Under the pieces are notes generated by a model. The model was not told the origin of the DNA. It searched no databases and was given only the letters and a program-made list of their open reading frames with translations. Below are positions 33,937 through 44,262 of a DNA stretch of 64,000 nucleotides, piece after piece. A program made the translations under genes and the position numbers. Positions within the stretch are counted from its first letter, which is position 1, and each line of letters opens with the position of its first letter. Source of the DNA: Pseudomonas abietaniphila (GTDB lineage: Bacteria > Pseudomonadota > Gammaproteobacteria > Pseudomonadales > Pseudomonadaceae); assembly GCF_039697315.1 (NCBI RefSeq), contig NZ_CP155619.1, positions 2,046,001 through 2,110,000 on the forward strand. The letters run 5' to 3'.

Positions 33937-33967
33937 GTACCCGGCTGCGCCTTACGCAGCCGGGTAC
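33937..33967 (-). terminator. aapJ-aapQ intergenic hairpin
   Basis: GTACCCGGCTGCG-N5-CGCAGCCGGGTAC forms a 13-bp perfect stem. On the minus strand a TTTTTT run follows about 9 bases later. It probably stabilises aapJ mRNA and partly attenuates transcription into the permease genes. Confidence 0.7.
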
Positions 33968-33974
33968 AGGTCAA

Positions 33975-35006
33975 TCAACGCACAGGTGGTGCGTATTGAA
34001 TGCCGCCAGCGTTCCACAGAGCGTTCTGACCACGGTCAATAGCCAGAGGCGTGCTTTTGCCCAGGTTTTTCTCGAAGATCTCGCCGTAGTTACCTACTTG
34101 CTTGACGATCTGAACGACCCAGTCTTTCTTCAGTTTCAGCTGCGGACCGTAGTCGCCGTCAGCACCCAGCAGACGTGCAACGTCAGGGTTTTTGGTGGAT
34201 TTGGCTTCGGCTTCGACGTTCTTGGAAGTGATGCCTGCTTCTTCAGTGTTCAACAAGGCGAAGCCTACCCAGCGAACCAGGGTGGTCCACTCTTCGTCAC
34301 CGCGAGCGACGACTGGGCCCAGTGGTTCTTTGGAAATGGTTTCAGGCAGAACGACGTAGTCGGTCGGTTTAGCCAGCTTCGAACGCTGTGCGTACAGCTG
34401 CGACTTGTCGGAAGTCAGCACGTCGCAACGGCCGGATTCCAGCGACTTGGCGCTTTCGTCGGAGGTGTCGAAGGTGATCGGGGTGTATTTCAGGTTGTTG
34501 GCGCGGAAGTAGTCGGAGACGTTCAGCTCGGTGGTGGTACCGGCTTGAATACAGATGGTCGCACCGTCCAGTTCCTTGGCACTCTTCACGCCCAGCTTGC
34601 TGTTGGCCAGGAAGCCAACGCCGTCGTAGTACGTCACGAAACCCGGGAACATCAGGCCCATGCTCGCGTCGCGAGAACTGGTCCAGGTGGTGTTACGCGA
34701 CAGGATGTCGATTTCGCCCGATTGCAGCGCGGTGAAACGCTCCTTGGCGTTCAGCTGGCTGAACTTGACCTTGGTGGCATCACCGAAAACAGCGGCAGCA
34801 ACAGCGCGGCAGAAGTCGGCGTCGATCCCCTTGATAGTACCGCTTGCGTCTGGGACCGAGAAACCTGGCAGACCGTCACTCACACCGCACTGGATGAAGC
34901 CTTTTTTCTGAATCGCATCCAGCTTAGCGCCCGCTTGAGCGAAACCAGTGATGCCCAGTGCTGCTGCGGCGGCCACTACAGCCAGGGTGGATTTCAACAT
35001 CTTCAT
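33975..35006 (-). CDS. aapJ: L-amino acid periplasmic binding protein AapJ
   Basis: A periplasmic receptor of a broad-range amino-acid importer, 343 residues. The signal peptide MKMLKSTLAVVAAAAALGITGFAQA is probably cut after AQA. The mature protein begins AKLDAIQKKGFIQCGVSDGLPGFS, the typical opening of the AapJ/BztA family, and contains TWTSSRDASMGLMFPGFVTYYDGVGF. AGGTTTG precedes the start on the minus strand. It leads the aapJQMP operon, with a candidate sigma-54 promoter about 330 bases upstream. Confidence 0.95.
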   Translation of the reverse strand: MKMLKSTLAVVAAAAALGITGFAQAGAKLDAIQKKGFIQCGVSDGLPGFSVPDASGTIKGIDADFCRAVAAAVFGDATKVKFSQLNAKERFTALQSGEIDILSRNTTWTSSRDASMGLMFPGFVTYYDGVGFLANSKLGVKSAKELDGATICIQAGTTTELNVSDYFRANNLKYTPITFDTSDESAKSLESGRCDVLTSDKSQLYAQRSKLAKPTDYVVLPETISKEPLGPVVARGDEEWTTLVRWVGFALLNTEEAGITSKNVEAEAKSTKNPDVARLLGADGDYGPQLKLKKDWVVQIVKQVGNYGEIFEKNLGKSTPLAIDRGQNALWNAGGIQYAPPVR

Positions 35007-36151
<1,145 letters not shown>

Positions 36152-36258
36152 AACGCCAATTGTTCCTTTCATTTGTCTTGCGGATTTGGTATGGCACTAC
36201 GCCGCGCCGGGTTCTTGCTTTACACTGCCCGGCGTATATTCCTTAATCAATCGACGAG

Positions 36259-37728
36259 ATGACCGTGCTCAAAGCACTTAAAAAAATGTTCGGTAAAAGC
36301 GAGGCTGAGCAGCTCGCACCCGCTGCTCCCCTCCCCGTTTCCAAAAGCCCGACCGAAGGCTCGTACCGGGAAACAGCCTCGCCCGTCGCGCCCACCGCGC
36401 AAACAGAGGCTTCGAGTCAACCTGCCGCTCCACGTCCCAAGGCTGAACGCCCGCGTCGTGAGCGCGCGCCCAAACCTGTCGTCGCACCGTGGAAAGTCGA
36501 AGACTTCGTGGTCGAACCGCAGGAAGGCAAAACCCGCTTTCATGATTTCCCGCTAGCCCCCGAGCTCATGCACGCCATTCAGGATCTGGGATTCCCCTAC
36601 TGCACGCCGATTCAGGCCGGTGTCCTGGGCTACACGCTCAAGGGCAAGGATGCGATCGGTCGCGCGCAGACCGGCACGGGCAAGACGGCCGCATTCCTGA
36701 TCTCGATCATCACGCAACTGACCCAGACCCCGCCGCCGAAAGAACGCTACATGGGTGAACCCCGTGCGCTGATCATCGCGCCGACCCGCGAGCTCGTGGT
36801 GCAGATTGCCAAGGACGCTGAGGCACTGACCAAGTACACCAATCTCAACGTCATGACGTTCGTTGGCGGCATGGACTTCGACAAACAGCTCAAGCAACTC
36901 GAAGCGCGTCACTGCGACATCCTCGTGGCGACCCCGGGCCGCTTGCTGGACTTCAACCAGCGCGGTGAAGTGCATCTGGACATGGTCGAAGTGATGGTGC
37001 TGGACGAAGCCGACCGCATGCTCGACATGGGCTTCATCCCTCAGGTGCGCTCGATCATCCGCCAGACCCCGCACAAAGGTGAGCGCCAGACGCTGCTGTT
37101 CTCGGCGACGTTCACCGAAGACGTCATGAACCTGGCCAAGCAATGGACCACTGACCCGGCGATCGTCGAAATCGAATCGCTGAACGTCGCCAGCGACACC
37201 GTCGAACAACACATCTATGCCGTCGCTGCAGCGGACAAATACAAGCTGCTGTTCAACCTGATCAACGACAACGGTTGGGAACGCGTGATGGTCTTCGCCA
37301 ACCGCAAGGACGAAGTGCGTCGCATCGAAGAACGTCTGGTGCGGGACGGCGTCAACGCCGCGCAGCTGTCGGGCGACGTCCCGCAACACAAGCGGATCAA
37401 GACGCTGGAAGGGTTCCGTGAAGGCAAGATTCGCGTCCTGGTGGCCACCGACGTGGCAGGTCGCGGGATTCACATCGACGGCATCAGCCACGTGATCAAC
37501 TTCACGCTGCCGGAAGTGCCGGACGACTATGTACACCGCATCGGCCGGACCGGCCGCGCGGGCGCCGACGGCGTCTCTATCAGCTTCGCCGGTGAAGACG
37601 ATTCGTACCAGTTGCCGTCAATCGAAGAGAAGCTGGGCCGCAAGATCAGTTGCGAGATGCCGCCGACCGAGTTGCTGCGGGCGGTGGTGCGCAAACCTCG
37701 GGCACAGCCTGCGGCGGAATCCGAATAA
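36259..37728 (+). CDS. rhlB: DEAD-box RNA helicase RhlB
   Basis: ATP-dependent RNA helicase, in E. coli a part of the RNase E degradosome. It has 489 residues. About 95 N-terminal residues, rich in Ala, Pro and Arg, form a disordered extension. The helicase core shows the Q motif ([10 protein letters not shown]), Walker [20 protein letters not shown], Walker [20 protein letters not shown] in [10 protein letters not shown], and the C-terminal [14 protein letters not shown] and [10 protein letters not shown]. All catalytic motifs are intact. The gene stands alone, followed by a REP-like element. Confidence 0.93.
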   Translation: MTVLKALKKMFGKSEAEQLAPAAPLPVSKSPTEGSYRETASPVAPTAQTEASSQPAAPRPKAERPRRERAPKPVVAPWKVEDFVVEPQEGKTRFHDFPLAPELMHAIQDLGFPYCTPIQAGVLGYTLKGKDAIGRAQTGTGKTAAFLISIITQLTQTPPPKERYMGEPRALIIAPTRELVVQIAKDAEALTKYTNLNVMTFVGGMDFDKQLKQLEARHCDILVATPGRLLDFNQRGEVHLDMVEVMVLDEADRMLDMGFIPQVRSIIRQTPHKGERQTLLFSATFTEDVMNLAKQWTTDPAIVEIESLNVASDTVEQHIYAVAAADKYKLLFNLINDNGWERVMVFANRKDEVRRIEERLVRDGVNAAQLSGDVPQHKRIKTLEGFREGKIRVLVATDVAGRGIHIDGISHVINFTLPEVPDDYVHRIGRTGRAGADGVSISFAGEDDSYQLPSIEEKLGRKISCEMPPTELLRAVVRKPRAQPAAESE

Positions 37729-37740
37729 GGCCTCTGCCCT

Positions 37741-37828
37741 TGTAGGAGCGCGCTTGCCCGCGATGAGATCGTGCCAGCGATATTTATTTGGCTGACACAC
37801 CGCAATCGCGGGCAAGCGCGCTCCTACA
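37741..37828. repeat. REP-like inverted repeat
   Basis: The arms TGTAGGAGCGCGCTTGCCCG and CGGGCAAGCGCGCTCCTACA, plus the inner GGCTGACACACCGCAATCG segment, are shared with 20884-20972. It separates rhlB from the convergent moaE. Confidence 0.9.
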
Positions 37829-37836
37829 AATACGAG

Positions 37837-38298
37837 CTAAAGCTCGGCTTTTTTCCAGCGCTGCGCGGCGGCATGATCACTGTCGCGGCCTTCTACCCAG
37901 CGCGGGCCTTCTGAGGTGTTCTCTTTCTTCCAGAACGGCGCGCGGGTTTTCAGATAATCCATGACGAAATCGCAGGCCTCGAACGCGGCCTGCCGATGAG
38001 CACTGGCGACCCCGACAAAGACAATCGGCTCACCCGGCTCAAGCGCGCCGATGCGATGCAGCACCTCGATCTTGAGCAACGGCCAGCGCTGCTGCGCTTG
38101 CTCGACTATCTTGCCCAGCGCCTTTTCGGTCATGCCCGGATAGTGTTCGAGCAACATCCCGGCCACTTCTCGCCCGTCGTTGAAATCCCGCACGTAACCG
38201 ACAAAGCTCACCACCGCGCCAACACCGACGTTGGCATCGTGCATCGCGTTGACTTCTGCGCCCGGATCGAACGCGGTTGCCTGCACTCGAACGGCCAT
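37837..38298 (-). CDS. moaE: Molybdopterin synthase large subunit
   Basis: Catalytic subunit that inserts sulfur from MoaD into precursor Z to form molybdopterin, 153 residues. Family motifs are VGAVVSFVGYVRDFNDG, LEHYPGMTEKAL, the basic substrate site HRIGALEPGE, and the active-site segment APFWKKE. Starts 2 bases after moaD ends, so translation is coupled. Confidence 0.95.
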   Translation of the reverse strand: MAVRVQATAFDPGAEVNAMHDANVGVGAVVSFVGYVRDFNDGREVAGMLLEHYPGMTEKALGKIVEQAQQRWPLLKIEVLHRIGALEPGEPIVFVGVASAHRQAAFEACDFVMDYLKTRAPFWKKENTSEGPRWVEGRDSDHAAAQRWKKAEL

Positions 38299-38300
38299 GA

Positions 38301-38552
38301 TCAGCCTCCGGTCACGGTGGGAAAGAACGCCACTTCGTCGCCCGCTTCGACGGGTTCATTCAGCGAGCACAGTTCCTGATTGCGGGCGCACATGATGTTC
38401 TGCTCCGCCAGCACGTCCCAAACGCCTCCGCGAGCGAGTAGATGCTCACGAATCGCGCCGACCGTCGCGAAGCCGCCCTCCAGATTCTCGCTTTCGGTTC
38501 CCAGCGTCTCGCGGAACCGGGCGAAGAACTGAACCTGAACGTGAATAGTCAT
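38301..38552 (-). CDS. moaD: Molybdopterin synthase sulfur carrier
   Basis: A ubiquitin-like carrier, 83 residues, ending in the required Gly-Gly, which becomes the thiocarboxylate. It begins [16 protein letters not shown], as expected of MoaD. The start overlaps the moaC stop by 4 bases. Confidence 0.94.
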   Translation of the reverse strand: MTIHVQVQFFARFRETLGTESENLEGGFATVGAIREHLLARGGVWDVLAEQNIMCARNQELCSLNEPVEAGDEVAFFPTVTGG

Positions 38553-39034
38553 TGCGCCTCCACCTTTTCATCGGCCACGAAGTGCCCGCTTTTGCCGCCG
38601 AGCTTTTCCAGCAGGCGAACATGCTCGATAACCATGCCGCGATCAACGGCCTTGCACATGTCATAGATCGTCAGCGCCGCAACACTGGCAGCGGTCAGCG
38701 CTTCCATTTCCACACCGGTCTGCCCGGACAGTTTGCAGCGGGCGACGATGTGGACGGTGTCGTCGCCTTCGGCACTGAGCTCGACCTTGACGCTGGTCAG
38801 CATCAACGGATGGCACAAAGGAATCAGGTCGCTGGTTTTCTTCGCTGCCTGAATCCCGGCGATGCGCGCCACGGCGAACACATCCCCTTTCGGATGACCA
38901 CCGGCGACAATCATTTGCAGGGTTTCAGGCAGCATGCGCACGCGGGCTTCGGCCACGGCTTCACGGGACGTCACCGCTTTTTCAGTGACGTCGACCATAT
39001 TGGCGCGACCTTGGGAATCGAGATGAGTAAGCAC
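38549..39034 (-). CDS. moaC: Cyclic pyranopterin monophosphate synthase
   Basis: Converts the MoaA product to cyclic pyranopterin phosphate, 161 residues. The conserved opening is [21 protein letters not shown], with the catalytic-region segments [13 protein letters not shown] and [20 protein letters not shown]. The conserved N-terminus is reached from GTG 39034, with CAGGAG upstream; the in-frame ATG 225 bases earlier is rejected because it runs through a palindromic element. First gene of moaC-moaD-moaE; moaA and moaB are not nearby. Confidence 0.94.
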   Translation of the reverse strand: MLTHLDSQGRANMVDVTEKAVTSREAVAEARVRMLPETLQMIVAGGHPKGDVFAVARIAGIQAAKKTSDLIPLCHPLMLTSVKVELSAEGDDTVHIVARCKLSGQTGVEMEALTAASVAALTIYDMCKAVDRGMVIEHVRLLEKLGGKSGHFVADEKVEAQ

Positions 39035-39085
39035 GGGATGACTCCTGGACAGGAGCGAGGATTGTAAACCCTGAGACGCGGAAAC

Positions 39086-39178
39086 TGTAGGAGCGTGGCT
39101 TGTCCCGCGATTGCGGTGGGTCAGCCAACGATGATGCAGATGATCCAACGCAATCGCGGGACAAGCCACGCGCCTACA
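39086..39178. repeat. REP-like inverted repeat
   Basis: The arms TGTAGGAGCGTGGCTTGTCC and GGACAAGCCACGCGCCTACA, with CGCGATTGCG / CGCAATCGCG inside, form an almost perfect inverted repeat between moaC and the PhoH-like gene. Confidence 0.88.
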
Positions 39179-39267
39179 AGGAATCTCCATCCAGGTGCTC
39201 GTAATGGGGGTGGTCCGCGAAATAAAGGGGCGCCGAAACGTCGGCGCCCACTGATTCAAGCAGCAGT

Positions 39268-40662
39268 TTAAAGATGACTCTCCGCGTACTCAGCCAGGAT
39301 CGAGCGTGGAACCCCTTGCAGGGTGATGTGCACGCCGTTGGGGAAATCCTTGAAGCGCTCCGTCAGGTAAGTCAGGCCGGAACTGGTGGCCGACAGGTAT
39401 GGGGTGTCGATCTGCGCCAGGTTACCCAGGCAGACCACCTTGGAACCGGCACCGGCACGGGTGATGATGGTTTTCATCTGGTGCGGGGTGAGGTTCTGGC
39501 ATTCGTCGATCAGGATCAGGCTTTGCTGGAAACTGCGGCCTCGAATGTAGTTAAGGGATTTGAACTGCAACGGCACTTTGCTCAGGATGTAGTCGACACT
39601 GCCATGGGTGTTTTCATCGTCCATGTGCAGCGCTTCCAGGTTGTCGGTGATCGCACCGAGCCAAGGCTCCATCTTCTCGGCTTCGGTGCCCGGCAGGAAC
39701 CCGATCTCCTGGTCCAGACCCTGCACGCTACGAGTTGCGATGATGCGGCGATAACGTTTGCTGACCATGGTCTGCTCAATGGCAGCGGCCAGCGCCAGAA
39801 TGGTCTTGCCCGAGCCTGCAGCGCCCGACAGGTTGACCAGATGAATATCCGGATCCAGCAACGCGAACAGCGCCAGGCCCTGGTAGATGTCACGCGGTTT
39901 CAGGCCCCAGGCTTCCTGGTGCAACAGCGGCTCCTGGTGCATGTCCAGCAACAGCAACTCATCCGGTTTGACGCCTTTGATCCAGCCGACGAAGCCCTGC
40001 TCGTCGATGATGAACTCGTTGATGTGAACGGCCGGGATCTGCTCGGCCATCTGCACTTTGTGCCAGGTGCGGCCATGGTCCTGGCGCGTGTCGACCTTGC
40101 TGACGCGGTCCCAGAAGGAACCGGTCATGGTGTGATAACCGCGCGACAGCATCGACACGTCATCGACCAACTGGTCGGTGCTGTAGTCTTCAGCCGCAAT
40201 ACCGCAGGCGCGCGCCTTCAGGCGCATGTTGATGTCTTTGGTGACCAGCACGATGCGCATGTCCTTTTTGCGCGCATGCAGATCGATCAGTTGATTGATG
40301 ATGATGTTGTCGTTCAGATGCTCGGGCAGAAGGCTGTTGGGCTCTTCGCGCTTGCTCATCAGGATGGACAGATAACCCTTGAAAACGCCTGTACCGCGAT
40401 CAATCGGTACGCCTCGTTCGACCTCCTCCGGGGTCGCTTCGCCAAGTGTCTTGTCGATCAACCGAATGGCCTGGCGGCATTCCGCAGCGACCGAGTGTTT
40501 GCCCGCCTTGAGCTTGTCCAGTTCTTCGAGGACCGTCATGGGGAGTGCGACGTGGTGTTCTTCGAAATTCAGCAGCGCGTTTGGATCATGAATCAATACA
40601 TTGGTATCGAGCACATAGAGGATTGGCTGGTTAGAGGAAGGGGTGCGTCCGTGGTCATCCAT
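39268..40662 (-). CDS. PIN-PhoH ATPase (PhoH2-like)
   Basis: 464 residues: an N-terminal PIN-type RNase domain ([12 protein letters not shown], with further acidic residues in [12 protein letters not shown]) and a C-terminal PhoH ATPase domain with Walker A AAGSGKT and Walker [11 protein letters not shown]. PhoH2 proteins are reported as RNA helicase/RNases. Substrate in Pseudomonas is unknown. It is a single gene, convergent with nothing close; REP-like element downstream. Confidence 0.9.
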   Translation of the reverse strand: MDDHGRTPSSNQPILYVLDTNVLIHDPNALLNFEEHHVALPMTVLEELDKLKAGKHSVAAECRQAIRLIDKTLGEATPEEVERGVPIDRGTGVFKGYLSILMSKREEPNSLLPEHLNDNIIINQLIDLHARKKDMRIVLVTKDINMRLKARACGIAAEDYSTDQLVDDVSMLSRGYHTMTGSFWDRVSKVDTRQDHGRTWHKVQMAEQIPAVHINEFIIDEQGFVGWIKGVKPDELLLLDMHQEPLLHQEAWGLKPRDIYQGLALFALLDPDIHLVNLSGAAGSGKTILALAAAIEQTMVSKRYRRIIATRSVQGLDQEIGFLPGTEAEKMEPWLGAITDNLEALHMDDENTHGSVDYILSKVPLQFKSLNYIRGRSFQQSLILIDECQNLTPHQMKTIITRAGAGSKVVCLGNLAQIDTPYLSATSSGLTYLTERFKDFPNGVHITLQGVPRSILAEYAESHL

Positions 40663-40987
40663 ACTCGCTCACCTTTGTAGTAGCCAGGTAACGCGACACA
40701 CAGTCGATGTCGCGCTACGAAAAGGCCGCCGGGCTCTCTCCTTCAGGCAGGAGAGAAATGCGCAAAGTGGGGTCTGGGGGGACGCCACCTGTGTTGCAGG
40801 GTTCGGCGGTCTGTTGTCGTAATACCGCAAAACCGATGACATAAAAAAGCGTTTTGAGAGGAATTTGAAGTTTATTTCACAGCGTGACGAATAGCCCTTG
40901 GCGGATGGTTCGCACGCGTTTACAGTCGGAAGTCCGGTCGGGGGGAAATCCTCGAAAAAATCCGACCGATCCTACCTGCTTGTCTCC
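40663..40987. other. Upstream region of the PhoH-like gene
   Basis: 325 bases between the PhoH-like start and the end of the deacetylase-like gene (both minus strand). It should hold the PhoH promoter. A short GGTCGG...CCGACC dyad lies at about 40936-40970, but no T-run follows. Nothing else recognised. Confidence 0.4.
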
Positions 40988-42247
40988 CTACTCCCCTTGT
41001 TTTCCGGGCTCTTCAGCCTGATTAGCCGACGGCTGAGTGGCATCTGGCGTTTGATCCTCTGGTTGTTCGTCCGCAGGCTCGTCAGCGTCTTGATCGTCGG
41101 GCTCCGCCTGATCGGTTTCGTCCGACAGTTGCTGCGGATAAATATGACAGTCTTCCCACACCACACCGCTCTGCGCAGTATTGGCCATCAGCCATGGCAC
41201 GGCCTGTTGAGGTTTGTCCGTGCTGTCGTGAAACACGATGTTTCCGTGGCGCCACAAGAGCATCAACGTCAGCACACGGTGCGCGGCCTGTTCGGCGCTG
41301 ATGCGGCCGGTCGCGTCCTGGGAATCAATGTTCCACAGCGACACGCGCAACTGCTGATCGCGGAAAAACTGCCCGCTGTCAGCCCGTCGATGGCCGTACG
41401 GCGGCCGGAACAGCGGCACGAAATTGTCTGGCAGGGCCTGTTGCACCAACGCGGCGCTGCGCTCGACTGAATCCTGCCAGTCATTCCAGTGGGCGTGCGA
41501 ACGGTACTCCCAGCCTTGGATCCCCACACACTGCTGGCGATACACCGTCTGCAGCGCTTGAGGAGAACTGGCGTCCAGCCGGGTTTGCAGGTTTTTACCG
41601 AGCACGAAGAAGGTGGCGTTGATCTTCTGCTGACGCATGAAATCCGCCAGCCAGTCGGTGGCGCCGTCTGCAACTGTAGGACCGCTCTCGAAATTGAGAA
41701 GGAACGTGCGGTCGGGCATTTCTTCGCCGCTTAACTCGTCCGAGTTGTAGCGCTCGACTTCGCTGCTGGTCTGCGGAAACAGCGCCGCCATGCGCAGCAG
41801 TTCGTTCAGGTAACGCTGATTGAAGGCATCGGCTGGCGCGGCCCAGCGGGCATAAAACGAATCGTCCGCAACTTTGTACTCAGCCGCCCGCTGACGCAGC
41901 ATCGGCACGTCGTCGACCAGCACGCAGAACGAGGCATCGGCTTCGCAGGACTTCTCGGCGGCTTTCCAGTTGTCGAACAGTCGTGTCCACAGGCGATTGC
42001 GTATCAGGTTGACCGTGGCCACGTTGATCTGCCGCAACCCGAGACGCTCGGCCAGTTGGACATCGCTGATGTTTTCACTCTCAAGCAGTTGATGAGCAAA
42101 ACTCAGGATCTCGGCCCGCGAGGCCACATCGAACAGCTGCGGGGTCTCCAGGACCTCCGGCCAGACACTGCGATCCATCGTCGCAATCTCTCCAGTCGCC
42201 GCCTGCGCGTTGAACGCGAGCAGACAGGCACCGATCAATAACGGCAT
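40988..42247 (-). CDS. Exported polysaccharide-deacetylase-like protein with degenerate active site
   Basis: 419 residues with a signal peptide (MPLLIGACLLAFNAQA, cut near residue 16), about 170 residues of unassigned helical N-terminal region, then a NodB-type domain. The NodB motifs are altered: motif 1 is NFESG (about 185-189) instead of TFDDG, and the first metal His of motif 2 appears to be Glu (EYRSHAH, about 247-253). RPPYG (281-285) and the FHD end motif (339-341) are kept. The C-terminal 45 residues are an Asp/Glu/Pro/Gln-rich tail. A TTG at 42253 has a better-spaced GGGAG and is an alternative start. Probably non-catalytic or of changed metal chemistry. Confidence 0.78.
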   Translation of the reverse strand: MPLLIGACLLAFNAQAATGEIATMDRSVWPEVLETPQLFDVASRAEILSFAHQLLESENISDVQLAERLGLRQINVATVNLIRNRLWTRLFDNWKAAEKSCEADASFCVLVDDVPMLRQRAAEYKVADDSFYARWAAPADAFNQRYLNELLRMAALFPQTSSEVERYNSDELSGEEMPDRTFLLNFESGPTVADGATDWLADFMRQQKINATFFVLGKNLQTRLDASSPQALQTVYRQQCVGIQGWEYRSHAHWNDWQDSVERSAALVQQALPDNFVPLFRPPYGHRRADSGQFFRDQQLRVSLWNIDSQDATGRISAEQAAHRVLTLMLLWRHGNIVFHDSTDKPQQAVPWLMANTAQSGVVWEDCHIYPQQLSDETDQAEPDDQDADEPADEQPEDQTPDATQPSANQAEEPGKQGE

Positions 42248-42557
42248 GCGCAAAACGACGTGCTCCCAATCCTTGAACAAAGAGGCCGAAACCGGCGAGG
42301 CACTATAGCGGATTTGGGTTGGCCCAGAATCAGCGTTCAGCGACCTCTGCGCATCCCTGTGGGAGCGAATTCATTCGCGATTCGCCAGCAAGAACGACGC
42401 ATTTCCATCGCCCGGAATATTTTCGCGAATGAATTAGCTCCCACAGGAGCCTCATACACGTCTGCCTCGCACAAGGCGCCCTACCTATCATCACCATAGC
42501 TGGAGTCATCCGGGCACAACCCCTAGAATCGCGGCCACGATTAAAGGAGACGACCGC
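42248..42557. promoter_or_regulatory. Divergent region deacetylase-like / yaaA
   Basis: 310 bases holding both divergent promoters and the palindromic element at 42358-42445. yaaA has AAAGGAGA before its start. No other site recognised. Confidence 0.45.
42358..42445. repeat. Inverted repeat with TGTGGGAGC arms
   Basis: The left arm TGTGGGAGCGAATTCATTCG pairs with CGAATGAATTAGCTCCCACA, an almost complete match. The arms differ in their inner part from the GCGCTTGCCCG type, so it represents another sub-family. Confidence 0.85.
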
Positions 42558-43337
42558 ATGCTGATGGTGATATCCCCAGCGAAGACCCTCGATTTCGAGA
42601 CACCGCCCACCACCGAGCGCTTTACCCAGCCTCAATACCTGGACCACTCCCAGGAACTCATCACCCAACTGCGCGAGCTCACCCCGTCGCAGATCAGCGA
42701 GTTGATGCACCTGTCGGACAACCTGGCCGGCCTCAACGCTGCACGCTTCGGCAGTTGGACGCCCGCCTTTACGCCGAGCAACGCCAAACAGGCGCTGCTG
42801 GCCTTCAAAGGTGACGTGTACACCGGCCTCGCTGCCGACACCCTCAGCGAAACCGAACTCGACTACGCCCAGCAACACCTGCGCATGCTCTCCGGCCTTT
42901 ACGGCCTGCTGCGCCCGCTCGACCTGATGCAACCGTATCGCCTGGAAATGGGCACCAAACTCGCCAACGCGCGCGGCAAAGACCTGTACGCGTTCTGGGG
43001 CAACCGCATCAGCGAATGGCTCAACGAGGCCCTCGCCGAACAAGGCGATGACGTGCTGCTCAACCTGGCCTCAAACGAGTACTTCTCTGCCGTCAAACGC
43101 ACTGCGCTCAACGCCCGCGTCATCGACACCGAATTTCGCGACCAGAAGAACGGCCAGTACAAGATCATCAGCTTCTACGCCAAAAAAGCGCGCGGCATGA
43201 TGAGCCGCTTCGTCATCTCTGAACGCATCAACAACCCGGACGACCTGAAGCAGTTCGATGTGCAGGGGTATCGGTACGCGAAAGAATTGTCCAAGGCGGA
43301 CAAGCTGGTGTTTTTGCGGGATGAATCCGACGTGTGA
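42558..43337 (+). CDS. yaaA: Peroxide stress protein YaaA
   Basis: 259 residues, DUF328 family. E. coli YaaA lowers free iron and DNA damage during hydrogen peroxide stress and binds DNA. Conserved stretches are [12 protein letters not shown] at the start, [31 protein letters not shown], and the C-terminal [10 protein letters not shown]. Full length and intact. It is followed by its own terminator and then the algD promoter region. Confidence 0.94.
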   Translation: MLMVISPAKTLDFETPPTTERFTQPQYLDHSQELITQLRELTPSQISELMHLSDNLAGLNAARFGSWTPAFTPSNAKQALLAFKGDVYTGLAADTLSETELDYAQQHLRMLSGLYGLLRPLDLMQPYRLEMGTKLANARGKDLYAFWGNRISEWLNEALAEQGDDVLLNLASNEYFSAVKRTALNARVIDTEFRDQKNGQYKIISFYAKKARGMMSRFVISERINNPDDLKQFDVQGYRYAKELSKADKLVFLRDESDV

Positions 43338-43344
43338 ATGAACT

Positions 43345-43371
43345 GAAAAAGGGCTCTCGAAGCCTTTTTTC
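43345..43371 (+). terminator. Intrinsic terminator of yaaA
   Basis: AAAAAGGGCT-CTCGA-AGCCTTTTTT, 7 bases after the stop codon. Confidence 0.8.
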
Positions 43372-43504
43372 TATCATCATGAAGCGCCATGCCACCTTCC
43401 GCCCCTCCCCGCCCCTCCCGCTCACACTGTTCTCCATTCAAATAACCCGGCTAAAAACCATCCACTCAGATGCATCGCAAAGTTCCGAAACTGCCTTCTG
43501 AGCA

Positions 43505-43513
43505 GACGAACGG
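43505..43513 (-). promoter_or_regulatory. AlgR-type site, distal
   Basis: GACGAACGG reads CCGTTCGTC on the minus strand, the core AlgR consensus. It lies about 285 bases upstream of the predicted algD start, comparable in role to the far AlgR sites of P. aeruginosa. Confidence 0.6.
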
Positions 43514-43743
43514 CAGCATTGACAATGCTTTGGCGCCAATAAAAAGACGAAGAAAAAGTTCTCGCATTTTTTCTCGAAAATTTAACAACCTTTTTGAGTG
43601 ATGGCGCTTCGCTTTCTTGCACTAGTGGCACCTTTACATACACACCGCGCAAGCCCTTTATAACTAGGGGTTGCGCAGAAAGTGCTATCAGAGTGCAACC
43701 ATCTAGATGGTGAAAGGTATTTCAAAAAATCTCAAAAAGAGGA

Positions 43744-43752
43744 CGAGCGGCC
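43744..43752 (-). promoter_or_regulatory. AlgR-type site, proximal
   Basis: GACGAGCGG is one mismatch from the AlgR core on the minus strand. It abuts the promoter at about -46 to -38, like the promoter-proximal AlgR site of P. aeruginosa algD. Confidence 0.5.
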
Positions 43753-43756
43753 AGGA

Positions 43757-43784
43757 ACTTATGGGGAAGCCCTATGCTCCTACA
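43757..43784 (+). promoter_or_regulatory. AlgU (sigma-22) promoter of the alginate operon
   Basis: GAACTT (43757-43762), a 17-base spacer, and TCCTA (43780-43784) match the envelope-stress sigma consensus and the P. aeruginosa algD promoter as I recall it. Predicted start about 43790. Confidence 0.75.
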
Positions 43785-43789
43785 TCCCG

Positions 43790-44262
43790 TAACAATTCTC
43801 GCCCACCTTGTGAGACATCTCTTACATACGGGCAAGACGGATCTCTAAGTTGCTTATCAAACAGTTATGACTAAAGGGTCATTGTGGTTCGTACAAGGAG
43901 AGAACGCACCAAACTAGTTTCGGTAAATCGAGCAAGCACCAACGGGGTGCCTGCAGTCACTGACGAGCAAGACAAGACTGAATCATGGCCAAAAGCCTTG
44001 AGCCAGAGGCGCGGCAGCGACTCGCAACCATCCGCCGGAGTGCTATGCCATATCCCAGATCGGGAGTTCATATACATATATATGGATTACTCGACGCTTT
44101 AGATCTGTAACATCCGGGCCCGCCTCGGGAACAGGGCGCCCAACTTTAAATTCTGCCTGTGCTTGTTACACGACATTAACTTGCCGTGCGAACGAGTGCG
44201 CAAAAGTTGTAAGACAATTTTATATCCAGCCAACTAATGGCGTGAAAATCGAGGAGATTACG
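43790..44262 (+). promoter_or_regulatory. Long algD 5' leader
   Basis: About 470 bases between the predicted start and ATG 44263. It contains no convincing gene; a short GTG-initiated frame (43884-44102) has no family resemblance. A CAAGGAGAG word at about 43896 could be an Rsm-type GGA site. The algD ribosome site is GAGGAG. Confidence 0.5.

Noticed and set aside
43884..44102. A 72-codon frame in the algD leader
   Set aside because: GTG start, no family resemblance, composition like non-coding leader.
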